64,000 bases of DNA from the NCBI GenBank assembly GCA_902489275.1, contig CABTZK010000003.1, forward strand, positions 62,001 through 126,000, in the 5' to 3' direction. Origin of the DNA: an uncultured Porphyromonadaceae bacterium (GTDB lineage: Bacteria; Bacteroidota; Bacteroidia; Bacteroidales; Muribaculaceae). Positions 34,487 through 42,051 of the stretch are shown here, piece after piece. The notes under the pieces are model-generated. The model was not told the origin of the DNA, ran no database searches, and saw only the letters and a program-made list of their open reading frames with translations. How positions within the stretch are numbered: the first letter of the stretch is position 1; every line of letters starts with the position of its first letter. The translations under genes were made by a program, and so were the position numbers.

Positions 34487-35623
34487 ATGACTAAGAAATT
34501 TTTTTTAATCCTGCTGTTGGTCGCGTGCTCAACCAGTGCCTGGCCCTGCACTTCGGCCATTGTGTCGGGTCGCTTGACCGCCAATGGCCGCCCATTGTTG
34601 TGGAAGCACCGCGACACCGACGAACTGAACAATCGGGTGAAGGCTTTCCCGGCACGCGATGGCCATTATGCGTTTGTGGGACTCTTGGATGCCACTGATT
34701 TCAACGACACTGCCGTGTGGATGGGCTATAACGAGAAAGGTTTTGCTATCATGAATACCGCTTCCTATAATCTTGACAACGATCCGTCGGTGAAAGTGAT
34801 GGACCACGAGGGAGAATTGATGCGCCTCGCACTGCAAAGCTGTGCCACGGTCGATGAGTTTGAGGCATTTCTCCACCAGCTCCCCAAGCCCATGAGGGTG
34901 CAAGCCAACTTTGGCGTGATTGACGCTCTGGGCTGTGGGGCTTACTTTGAAGTGGGCAACTGGAATTGGGAGAAATATGACCTCAAAGATGCCCCAGAGG
35001 GTATCCTCTATCGCACCAACTACTCCCACCATGGCGCTGTGGACCAGGGGATGGGCTACATTCGCGAGGAGACCGAGAAAACCCTGCTGGCTCCTCATGT
35101 CGCTGCTGCCAATATCACGCCAGCTGTGTTCACCGAGGAATTGTCAAAAACGTTCTATCACAGTTTGCTACGCAAGGATTTCACTTGCGACACAACGGTT
35201 ACCTGGCTCGTTGAGCAGGACTTCATTTCGCGTTACTGCTCTTCGGCCACGACGGTGATTGAGGGCGTGCTGCCTGGCGAGAACCCTCTGCTCACGACCA
35301 TGTGGATAGGGCTGGGCTATCCGCCCTGTGCCGAGACGTTCCCCGTGTGGCTTTGGGAAGGCGGCATCCCCGAGTGCCTGCAAGGCGCGGGCAAGGACAA
35401 TCATGCTCCACAATGCGATGTGGTGATGCAGCGCAAGGATAGCGTGTTCAGCATTCGCCGGGGCAACGGACAGCGTTACTTCAACAAGTCGAGGCTCTAC
35501 AATGCCCAGGGCACGGGCTATTGCCAGCTCCTCATCCCCAAGAACATGGAAACCTACCGCAAGGGCTATGAGGAGATTGAGCGCCACCGCAAAATGGTGA
35601 GTCATCCTGGCAAGAGAAAGTGA
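34487..35623 (+). CDS. Secreted Ntn-hydrolase-like protein (C45/penicillin-V-acylase type)
   Basis: 378 residues with a signal peptide (KKFFLILLLVACSTSAWP) directly followed by CTSAIVSG, so signal cleavage would expose an N-terminal cysteine, the nucleophile position in this superfamily. Next come GRPLLWKHRDTD, WMGYNEKGFAIMNTAS and FGVIDALGCGAYFEVGN, in the order seen in C45/acyl-CoA:6-APA-like Ntn hydrolases. Substrate unknown; peptides or N-acyl amides are typical. It ends by overlapping the next gene (GTGA). Confidence 0.7.
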   Translation: MTKKFFLILLLVACSTSAWPCTSAIVSGRLTANGRPLLWKHRDTDELNNRVKAFPARDGHYAFVGLLDATDFNDTAVWMGYNEKGFAIMNTASYNLDNDPSVKVMDHEGELMRLALQSCATVDEFEAFLHQLPKPMRVQANFGVIDALGCGAYFEVGNWNWEKYDLKDAPEGILYRTNYSHHGAVDQGMGYIREETEKTLLAPHVAAANITPAVFTEELSKTFYHSLLRKDFTCDTTVTWLVEQDFISRYCSSATTVIEGVLPGENPLLTTMWIGLGYPPCAETFPVWLWEGGIPECLQGAGKDNHAPQCDVVMQRKDSVFSIRRGNGQRYFNKSRLYNAQGTGYCQLLIPKNMETYRKGYEEIERHRKMVSHPGKRK

Positions 35624-36108
35624 CGTTTCGTTGCCATCTTTCGGCGAGCGACTATGCCAAGATTGTGTTTGCCAATTTCCTGGCTGCCAATTGGCTGTGG
35701 TTTGTCTTGCCGCTGTTGTTCCTGATTGGGCTTGCGACGGTCGATGCCCGTTTCCTGCTCGTTGCCGCCATGGCGCTCATGGCGGCAGTGCCCATGGTGA
35801 TGGCTATCGTTTTCTTTAACTATATGCTCACGGTCGAAACCCGCTACTCGATTGCAGACAAGGAGGTTCAGGTGAGCGAGCAAGGCATCGCGCTCACTTT
35901 CGCCGACGCGAAAATGCAGCCCCGCTTGCTCCCGTGGACCGACTTCAAGGCCGCTTACAGGAAAGGTGCCTGCATCTTGCTCGTCATGCGCGTGCGCCGG
36001 TACCAATATTTCGCAATCCCCCTGCACGCTGTGCCCGATCAAGAGAAATTGACCGATTTGATCGCAAAACAACTGAGCCAAACGCCCAAGGGAAGCCTCT
36101 CCCAGTGA
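35620..36108 (+). CDS. YcxB-like membrane protein
   Basis: 162 residues with two N-terminal transmembrane helices (about 27-45 and 47-67) and a soluble C-terminal domain containing YSIADKEVQVSEQGIAL, LLPWTDFKAAYR and YFAIPLHAVPDQEKL. This is the YcxB-like C-terminal domain pattern. Function unknown. The start is GTG sharing bases with the preceding stop, so translation is probably coupled. Confidence 0.7.
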   Translation: MTFRCHLSASDYAKIVFANFLAANWLWFVLPLLFLIGLATVDARFLLVAAMALMAAVPMVMAIVFFNYMLTVETRYSIADKEVQVSEQGIALTFADAKMQPRLLPWTDFKAAYRKGACILLVMRVRRYQYFAIPLHAVPDQEKLTDLIAKQLSQTPKGSLSQ

Positions 36109-36126
36109 AATTTCATTGGCGCAAGA

Positions 36127-36729
36127 ATGACAAAGGACATTTTATCACGCCTTCAGGAGCAACGCCCCTTTGTGGGCAATGCCATGCACATCCCGCGCAA
36201 TTTGGTGGAGAAGGCACGCATGCTGTGCTGGCAATTCAACCACTGTGACCCCACCGACGCGAGGAAACAGCATGACCTCTTGCAGCGCCTGTTCGGCACT
36301 TATCACGCTTCAGTCTATCTGATGCCCGATTTCCATTGCGATTTCGGGTTCAATATCCATTTCAAGGGATTCGCGCTGGTCAACTACAATTGCGTGATGC
36401 TCGACACCTCGCCCATCACTATCGGGCGGAGCGTCCTTTTGGGACCGGGGGTGGTGTTGGCATGCCCAGGCCACCCGCTCGACCCGCAGCAGCGAGGCAG
36501 TGGCGCCTACGAGACCTCGGCTCCCATCACCATTGAGGACAATGTGTGGATAGGCGCCAACTGCACCGTGTGCGGTGGCGTGACGATAGGCGAGGGGAGT
36601 GTGATAGGAGCGGGCAGTGTGGTGAACCAAAGCGTCCCGCCAGGCGTGGTCGCGGCAGGCGTTCCCTGCAAAGTCGCTCGCCCATTGACCGACAGCGACA
36701 GGCTCGACCTTTCCCAACTCGACTTTTAG
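36127..36729 (+). CDS. Maltose/galactoside O-acetyltransferase-like protein
   Basis: 200 residues with an N-terminal Mac domain region (LVEKARMLCWQFNHCDPTD) and left-handed beta-helix repeats: DFHCDFGFNIHFKGFALVNYNC, ITIGRSVLLGPGVVLACPGHPLD with the catalytic His, IEDNVWIGANCTVCGGVTIG and GSVIGAGSVV, ending AAGVPCKVARPL. Acetyl-CoA-dependent acetylation of a sugar hydroxyl in the cytoplasm. It begins 18 bp after the YcxB-like gene. Confidence 0.9.
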   Translation: MTKDILSRLQEQRPFVGNAMHIPRNLVEKARMLCWQFNHCDPTDARKQHDLLQRLFGTYHASVYLMPDFHCDFGFNIHFKGFALVNYNCVMLDTSPITIGRSVLLGPGVVLACPGHPLDPQQRGSGAYETSAPITIEDNVWIGANCTVCGGVTIGEGSVIGAGSVVNQSVPPGVVAAGVPCKVARPLTDSDRLDLSQLDF

Positions 36730-36781
36730 CCCCGCCGTGTGCCCGCCATGTGCATTTTTAATTTGAAAAACGAGGCGAGAA

Positions 36782-36813
36782 TTGGGATAATATGGAAAAA
36801 TTACTTACTTTTG
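36782..36813 (+). promoter_or_regulatory. Promoter of the zapB-like/zapA pair
   Basis: TTG at 36782-36784, 21-bp spacer, TACTTTTG at 36806-36813. The ATG lies 18 bp beyond. Confidence 0.6.
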
Positions 36814-36831
36814 TAAAATATTTGGAGCGAA

Positions 36832-37125
36832 ATGGCTACAGAACTTCAAGATACTCTTGCACGACTGGTCAGCAAAAGCAATGTGTTGATTGAGAAATAC
36901 CGTGTGCTTGCTGCTGAAAAAGAGGAGCTTGATGTTCAACTTGCAACGATGCAAGAAGAGGTAGACAACCTGCGCATGGAGAATGAGAAATTGCATCAGG
37001 ATAATGAATACCTTAAAATGGCCCGTAGCATTGTACCCGACCAGGAAAAGGCGGCACAGGCGCGTAGCATGATCTCCAATTTGGTGCGGGATATTGACAA
37101 ATGCATCTCTCAACTAAATGAATGA
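36832..37125 (+). CDS. ZapB-like coiled-coil protein
   Basis: 97 residues, almost entirely one coiled coil from about 10 to 65 (heptads such as LVSKSNVLIEKYRVLAAEKEEL and MQEEVDNLRMENEKLHQDNEYL). It overlaps zapA by 8 nt, so both come from one mRNA in balanced amounts. Position and form suggest a division-ring accessory protein partnering ZapA; the sequence is too low in information to prove homology to ZapB. Confidence 0.7.
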   Translation: MATELQDTLARLVSKSNVLIEKYRVLAAEKEELDVQLATMQEEVDNLRMENEKLHQDNEYLKMARSIVPDQEKAAQARSMISNLVRDIDKCISQLNE

Positions 37126-37429
37126 TGCAATGGCGAAAACTGAAGATAAGATAAATATCACCATAAGACTGGCCGATGTGAAGCCCATTCCGCTTTGCAT
37201 CCCTCGCGAGGACGAGCCATGGTATCGCGAAACGGAAAAACTTGTGAACACTTTGTGGAACAGGTACATGGTCCGGTTTCGAGACATGAGCACGAGCGAA
37301 GAGGTCATGGCACGAGTCGCGTTTCAGTTTGCGCGCTTGTATGGACAGGCGTATCGCGACAATATCACAACAAACGAGTTTTTGGCTGCTTTTGAAAAGC
37401 AACTTGACGAAATCGTGATCAAGGTTTAA
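37118..37429 (+). CDS. zapA: Cell division protein ZapA
   Basis: 103 residues. ZapA features: KINITIRLADVKPIPLCIPREDEPWYRETEKLVN (N-terminal globular part) and a helical C-terminal half (SEEVMARVAFQFARLYGQ). ZapA binds FtsZ and bundles its filaments at midcell. The start overlaps the coiled-coil gene; Met5 (37130) is an alternative. The stretch after its stop looks like a structured RNA. Confidence 0.85.
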   Translation: MNDAMAKTEDKINITIRLADVKPIPLCIPREDEPWYRETEKLVNTLWNRYMVRFRDMSTSEEVMARVAFQFARLYGQAYRDNITTNEFLAAFEKQLDEIVIKV

Positions 37430-37433
37430 TCAA

Positions 37434-37570
37434 GGGCTGGCGGCGTGGTGGCACTGGGTGTTGCCATGAAGCCGGCAAGGCTAAGATTGGATTTAGGTTC
37501 CTGCACCGTAGTGTTCCCGGCTGGAAGTGTTCATGCTTTTGGCCACAAGGGGAAATAACGGTGTTTTTTT
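37434..37570 (+). ncRNA. Candidate 6S-like regulatory RNA between zapA and rny
   Basis: The 168-bp gap holds no gene but can form one long interrupted hairpin: GTGGC pairs with GCCAC, then an asymmetric internal bubble, then CATGAA with TTCATG, then CCGGC with GCTGG, closing on a GC-balanced apical region. A run of seven T lies at 37564-37570. A rod with a central bubble is the 6S RNA architecture, and ssrS sits next to zapA in many bacteria. I see no clear promoter, so it may be processed from the zapA transcript. The ends are approximate. Confidence 0.4.
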
Positions 37571-37597
37571 ATTATATATATTTAACTTTTACATGAA

Positions 37598-39133
37598 ATG
37601 ATACTAAACATTATTATTGCGGTAGTCGCACTTGCCTTAGGCATTGCTGGCACTCTGGTGGTTTCTCGCAAGAATGCCAAGTCACAAGCTAATTCCATTC
37701 TTGAAAAGGCGAAACTGGAGGCCGAGGTGCTGAAAAATAACGAACGAATCAAGGGCAAGGAAGAAGGGCTCAAAATCAAGAGCGAGGCCGAGAAGCAAGC
37801 CAGCGCACGCGAGCAGAAAGCACAAGCCGTCGAGGCCAAAAACAAGCAGCGCGAGATGCAGCTCAACCAGCAGCAAGGCGACTTGCAGCGCAAGAAAAAC
37901 GAGGTCGACGAGCAAAAACGGGCGCTCGACAACCAAAACGCCATGCTGGAGAACCGGAAAAAGGAAGTGGATAAAATGGAGAAAAACGTGCGCAACACGC
38001 TTGAGCACGTGAGCGGCCTCTCGGCCGATGAAGCCAAGGAGAAACTTGTGGAGTCGTTGAAAGACGAGGCCAAAACCGCAGCTGCCAGTTATATCAACGA
38101 CATCATGGACGATGCCAAAATGACGGCCAACAAAGAGGCTAAGCGCATCATCGTAGAGTCCATCCAGCGCGTGGCGACCGAAACGGCCATCGAGAATGCG
38201 GTGACCGTGTTTCACATCGATAACGACGATATAAAAGGGCGCATTATCGGCCGTGAGGGCCGCAACATCCGCGCCCTTGAGGCTGCAACGGGCGTTGAAA
38301 TCATTGTTGACGACACCCCCGAGGCCATCGTGCTTTCGGGATTCGACCCCGTGCGGCGCGAGATTGCGCGACTGGCGCTGCATCAGCTGGTGGCCGACGG
38401 CCGCATTCATCCCGCACGCATCGAGGAAGTGGTGGCAAAGGTCAAAAAGCAAGTCGAGGAGGAAATCATCGAAACGGGCAAGCGCACCACAATCGACCTG
38501 GGTATTCACGGCCTGCACCCCGAGATGATTCGCCTCATCGGCAAGATGAAGTACCGTTCCAGCTATGGCCAAAACTTGCTCCAGCACTCACGTGAGACCG
38601 CCAACCTGTGCGCCATTATGGCCAGCGAGCTTGGGTTGAATCCCAAGAAGGCGCGTCGTGCCGGGCTGCTTCACGACATTGGCAAAGTGCCCGACGAAGA
38701 GCCCGAATTGCCACATGCGATTTTGGGCATGAAACTTGCCGAGAAGTTTAAAGAGAAACCCGACATTTGCAATGCGATTGGCGCTCACCACGACGAGGAA
38801 GAGGCCAAAAGCATGTATGCGCCCATCGTGCAGGTGTGTGATGCCATCTCGGGCGCGCGTCCCGGTGCACGCCGCGAGGTGGTCGAGGCCTACATTAAGC
38901 GACTCAACGACCTTGAGAAACTTGCCTTGAGCTATCCTGGCGTGGTGAAAACCTATGCTATTCAGGCTGGCCGAGAGTTGAGGGTCATTGTGGGAGCCGA
39001 CAAGATTACCGATGCCGAAACCGAGAAACTGAGCACCGAGATTGCTCAGAAAATACAAGACGAACTCACTTATCCAGGACAAGTGCGCATCACCGTTATC
39101 CGTGAAACCCGTGCCGTGAGTTACGCTAAATAA
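37598..39133 (+). CDS. rny: Ribonuclease Y
   Basis: 511 residues, the usual size. An N-terminal transmembrane helix (ILNIIIAVVALALGIAGTLVV), a long charged coiled coil to about 190, a KH domain (GRIIGREGRNIRALEAATGVEIIVDDTPEA) and an HD domain (AGLLHDIGKVPDEEPELPHA with His360-Asp361, then IGAHHDEEE). Membrane-bound endoribonuclease that starts mRNA decay. The next gene encodes RicT, a known RNase Y partner in Firmicutes. Start at ATG 37598; an ATG at 37594 is out of frame. Confidence 0.96.
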   Translation: MILNIIIAVVALALGIAGTLVVSRKNAKSQANSILEKAKLEAEVLKNNERIKGKEEGLKIKSEAEKQASAREQKAQAVEAKNKQREMQLNQQQGDLQRKKNEVDEQKRALDNQNAMLENRKKEVDKMEKNVRNTLEHVSGLSADEAKEKLVESLKDEAKTAAASYINDIMDDAKMTANKEAKRIIVESIQRVATETAIENAVTVFHIDNDDIKGRIIGREGRNIRALEAATGVEIIVDDTPEAIVLSGFDPVRREIARLALHQLVADGRIHPARIEEVVAKVKKQVEEEIIETGKRTTIDLGIHGLHPEMIRLIGKMKYRSSYGQNLLQHSRETANLCAIMASELGLNPKKARRAGLLHDIGKVPDEEPELPHAILGMKLAEKFKEKPDICNAIGAHHDEEEAKSMYAPIVQVCDAISGARPGARREVVEAYIKRLNDLEKLALSYPGVVKTYAIQAGRELRVIVGADKITDAETEKLSTEIAQKIQDELTYPGQVRITVIRETRAVSYAK

Positions 39134-39146
39134 ATTGTAGTGCCAC

Positions 39147-40550
39147 ATGACAAACGATAAGGATCAACTCAAAGAGTCCAACCGTGTGGGTCATGAGCGT
39201 CAATCTGCCGAAGGGAATGACTTGCATGCCTCACAGTGCGTCGCTTGCCACAATTGCTCGTGCGAGAGTTGCCGAAACGACGTGCGCTGCAATTTGGAAT
39301 GCACCAACTGGCTTGCCGACATTCCCGGCGAGGCAACCGACTTTGATGTGATTGAGGTCCACTTTAAGAACACACGCAAAGGATTCTATCGCAATAGCGC
39401 CCACATCCCGCTCAAGGTGGGCGACTTGGTGGCGGTGGAGGCAAGTCCCGGCCACGACATCGGGCGCGTGTCCATGATGGGGCGACTGGTGAAATTACAG
39501 ATGAAAAAGGCCAATCTGAAACCCGATTTCGAGATTCTGCGCGTGTTCCGCAAGGCGAAACCCAGCGACCTCGAGCGTTGGGAGGAGGCCAAGGCCAAGG
39601 AGGTTGACACCATGATACGCTCTCGCAAGATCGCTGCCGACCTCAATCTTAAAATGAAGATTGGCGATGTGGAGTACCAGGGCGATGGCAACAAAGCCAT
39701 CTTCTACTACATTGCCGATGAGCGTGTGGATTTCAGGCAACTCATTAAGGTGCTGGCCGACGTGTTCAAAATACGCGTAGAGATGAAGCAGATAGGCGCG
39801 CGCCAGGAGGCTGGGCGCATTGGGGGAATTGGCCCTTGTGGCCGCCCGTTGTGTTGTGCCAGCTGGATGAGCAGTTTCGTCTCGGTTTCTACCAGTGCCG
39901 CACGTTATCAGGACATCTCCTTGAACCCCCAGAAACTGGCGGGTCAGTGCGCCAAGCTCAAGTGCTGCATCAACTTTGAAGTCGACGAATATGTCGAGGC
40001 CTTAAAGCAGATGCCCCCCCGCGATGTGAAGTTGGAAACCAAAGATCACTTGTATTATCCCTTCAAGACCGATATCTTCAAGCGAGAAGTCACATTCTCG
40101 ACCGAAAAGAGCGGCCCGGCCAATCTCGTGACCATTCCTGTTGAGCGCATATTCGAGGTGATGGAACTGAACAAAAAGGGCGAGAAGCCCGATGCCTTGA
40201 GTGCCGATGGCAGCGCCAGTAGAGTCGAGCGCAAGGCTTTTGGCGACATTTTAGGGCAAGACGCCATCAACCGTTTCGACAAAAAGAAGAAGAAAAGGAA
40301 GAGCAAGACTGCTCGGGTTGGCAAGACCGAGGGCGAGAGTCCGAAGCCTGCCCATCAGCAAGCGCAGGCTGGCGGCAATCAGCGCCAACGCGGCCAGCGC
40401 CCTGGTGGCGCCCAGCAGGCGAGAGCCCGACAAGGCGGCAGGCCCAATGGAGACAGCCAACAGCGACGGCAACAAGGGTCAAGACAAGGCAACAGCAAGA
40501 ATAACGATGCTCCAAAGCCACAACAGCAAAATCAGGACCAAAAGCAGTAG
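39147..40550 (+). CDS. ricT: RicT/YaaT-like PSP1 protein with Cys-rich start and Gln/Arg-rich tail
   Basis: 467 residues. An N-terminal cysteine cluster (CVACHNCSCESCRNDVRCNLEC, stated by its Cys positions near 31-52) precedes the PSP1 domain (DFDVIEVHFKNTRKGFYR, VGDLVAVEASPGHDIGRV). The RicT hallmark IGPCGRPLCCASWM and LAGQCAKLKCCINFE follow. The last 90 residues are low-complexity Lys, then Gln/Arg/Gly, likely disordered and RNA-binding. In Bacillus, RicT with RicA and RicF binds two [4Fe-4S] clusters and steers RNase Y; adjacency to rny supports the same role. gldH starts within its last 44 nt. Confidence 0.9.
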   Translation: MTNDKDQLKESNRVGHERQSAEGNDLHASQCVACHNCSCESCRNDVRCNLECTNWLADIPGEATDFDVIEVHFKNTRKGFYRNSAHIPLKVGDLVAVEASPGHDIGRVSMMGRLVKLQMKKANLKPDFEILRVFRKAKPSDLERWEEAKAKEVDTMIRSRKIAADLNLKMKIGDVEYQGDGNKAIFYYIADERVDFRQLIKVLADVFKIRVEMKQIGARQEAGRIGGIGPCGRPLCCASWMSSFVSVSTSAARYQDISLNPQKLAGQCAKLKCCINFEVDEYVEALKQMPPRDVKLETKDHLYYPFKTDIFKREVTFSTEKSGPANLVTIPVERIFEVMELNKKGEKPDALSADGSASRVERKAFGDILGQDAINRFDKKKKKRKSKTARVGKTEGESPKPAHQQAQAGGNQRQRGQRPGGAQQARARQGGRPNGDSQQRRQQGSRQGNSKNNDAPKPQQQNQDQKQ

Positions 40551-41013
40551 GCTGGCTCTACTCATTACACTCACGCTAATGGTAGTATGCTTAGGCGCTT
40601 GTTCGCCCGAGCATACTTCTTATAGCGACTTTCGAGACGTGCCCGACGAGGGATGGCTCTCCAGCACGCCCATTTACCTCACTCCGCAGGTGGACGACTC
40701 TACTGGGAGCTATGATGTGACTCTTGTAGTGAGGCACAGCACATCCTATCCTTTCAAGGACTTGCGGTTGGTGGTTGACTTTCTGGGAAGTGGAGGCGAG
40801 TTATCGCGCAGGCGAGTGAGCTTTAGCTTTGCCGACGAGCGAGGAAAACTGAAAAGCGCAGGATTCGGAGGCCTGTATCAAGCCAGTGCCGTTGTCGCTC
40901 GCGCCATGCGGCATGGCCAGTTGCGCCGAGTGGTCGTTTGGCCTGGAATAAGCGATTGTGACACCCTTCAAGGGATTGTGAACGTGGGGATTATTGTTTC
41001 TCCTGCTCCTTGA
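40507..41013 (+). CDS. gldH: Gliding-motility-type lipoprotein GldH
   Basis: 168 residues from the ATG at 40507, which gives a lipoprotein signal ending VVCLGAC. Then SYSDFRDVPDEGWLSSTPIYLTP and YPFKDLRLVVDF, characteristic of GldH. GldH is needed for gliding in Flavobacterium but is widespread in non-gliding Bacteroidales, where its job is unclear. The start lies inside the ricT end, as expected for a coupled operon. The 3' end overlaps gtrA on the opposite strand by 23 bp. Confidence 0.85.
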   Translation: MLQSHNSKIRTKSSRLALLITLTLMVVCLGACSPEHTSYSDFRDVPDEGWLSSTPIYLTPQVDDSTGSYDVTLVVRHSTSYPFKDLRLVVDFLGSGGELSRRRVSFSFADERGKLKSAGFGGLYQASAVVARAMRHGQLRRVVVWPGISDCDTLQGIVNVGIIVSPAP

Positions 41014-41452
41014 AAGTCACCATTCGGTTGTAGATGTAGTTGGCCAGGGTGTAGAATACCATGGCAATGACCATCACAATGTTTTGCCCTGGCTTTTCCA
41101 TAGGGAAAAACGGAATGATGTCTTGAGGCAGGGATTTCCATCGAAGACCCTCAAGCAAGAACACGCTCACTGCCATTTGCAGCACCCAGCACGCCAAGAA
41201 GCCAATGATGAACAAAACCGCCTCGCGCTTCACGTTGCTCTTGGCCTTGAACACCCACGTGCGGTTCCACACGAAACTGTTGACCACTCCGAGCACATAG
41301 CCAATCACGTTGCTAAAGGTGTAGGGAACGCCTAACTGTGAATTGAGCACGTAAAATGAGGCTAACGTGATGAGGGTGTTACTCGCACCGATAACGCCAT
41401 ACTTCACGAGTTGAACCAACGTTTTCCTTGTCTCGGTTTTATTTAGTTTCAT
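40991..41452 (-). CDS. GtrA-family membrane protein
   Basis: 153 residues with four transmembrane helices and the GtrA pattern QLVKYGVIGASNTLITLASFYVL, YTFSNVIGYVLGVVNSFVWNRTWVF and YNRMVTF at the end. GtrA proteins are thought to help flip polyprenyl-linked sugars. I start at the ATG (41452) giving MKLNKTETRK; an upstream in-frame start at 41497 would fall at the probable promoter (TACATTTG, 41502-41495). No glycosyltransferase partner is adjacent. Confidence 0.88.
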   Translation of the reverse strand: MKLNKTETRKTLVQLVKYGVIGASNTLITLASFYVLNSQLGVPYTFSNVIGYVLGVVNSFVWNRTWVFKAKSNVKREAVLFIIGFLACWVLQMAVSVFLLEGLRWKSLPQDIIPFFPMEKPGQNIVMVIAMVFYTLANYIYNRMVTFKEQEKQ

Positions 41453-41512
41453 GTTTGGACAGGTGCTGTTTTTCAGTCTCTCTAAAAACAACTGCAAATG
41501 TAGTTGTTTTTA

Positions 41513-41544
41513 TTTGATTTTTAATTATTTTCTGCTTAAATTTG
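41513..41544 (+). promoter_or_regulatory. Promoter of the repeat-protein gene
   Basis: TTTG at 41513-41516, 20-bp spacer, TAAATTTG at 41537-41544: full consensus. The ATG is 11 bp beyond, so the leader is very short. Confidence 0.75.
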
Positions 41545-41555
41545 ACCAAAAAACA

Positions 41556-42026
41556 ATGAAACGATTTTCTTCAGTCTTTGCCTGCTCGCTCATCGTGTTT
41601 CTGCTGCACATCCCGCTGCTGGCCGGTGCCTCACAGCTGCTGAGAGGCAATAGCAGCTACACGAGCGACGTGCTCTACACCTTTGATGGGAAATACCTCT
41701 ATAAGGGGAACAGCACCTACACGAGCGACATCTTGTACTCCTGGGACGGAAAGTACGTGTTTCAGGGGAAAAGCCAGTATTCAAGCGATATTTTGTGCTC
41801 TTGGGACGGGAAATACGTCTATCAGGGCCGCAGTGCCTACAGCAGCGACATCATTTATACTTTTGACGGGCAATATCTCTACCTGGGCCGCAGCAGTTTC
41901 ATGAGCGACATCGTGATGACTTTCTCGCGAGGGCACATTTACTCCGGCTGTAGCACCTACACAAGCGACATCCTCTATACCGTCAAGGGGCACATACCCG
42001 TTCCCGTCCTGTTGATGGTAATATAG
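41556..42026 (+). CDS. Secreted 20-residue-repeat protein (beta-flower-like)
   Basis: 156 residues: a signal peptide (FACSLIVFLLHIPLLAGAS) followed by six 20-residue repeats of the form GxSxYTSDIlYsWDGKYvyq. Repeats 1-4 keep the DGKY/DGQY turn; 5 and 6 have drifted. Each unit looks like two or three short strands, as in a small beta-propeller or the proteins NCBI names 5-fold beta-flower; that assignment is from memory. Aromatic-rich repeats suggest binding of carbohydrate or peptide outside the cytoplasm. It is a single-gene unit convergent with cca. Confidence 0.7.
   Translation: MKRFSSVFACSLIVFLLHIPLLAGASQLLRGNSSYTSDVLYTFDGKYLYKGNSTYTSDILYSWDGKYVFQGKSQYSSDILCSWDGKYVYQGRSAYSSDIIYTFDGQYLYLGRSSFMSDIVMTFSRGHIYSGCSTYTSDILYTVKGHIPVPVLLMVI
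41649..42008 (+). repeat. Six 60-bp tandem repeats inside the secreted repeat protein
   Basis: Units start at 41649, 41709, 41769, 41829, 41889 and 41949. Each encodes 20 residues. Units are diverged at the DNA level, most strongly in 5 and 6, so they arose by old duplications and are not recent expansions. Confidence 0.9.
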
Positions 42027-42051
42027 CCGCTTGCCTCGATGGGTGTGGCTT

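Noticed and set aside
41451..41555. 35-residue N-terminal extension of the repeat protein
   Set aside because: It would include the promoter; the ATG at 41556 opens a proper signal peptide.
41649..42008. CRISPR array
   Set aside because: The 60-bp units are in-frame coding repeats without spacers and are diverged.
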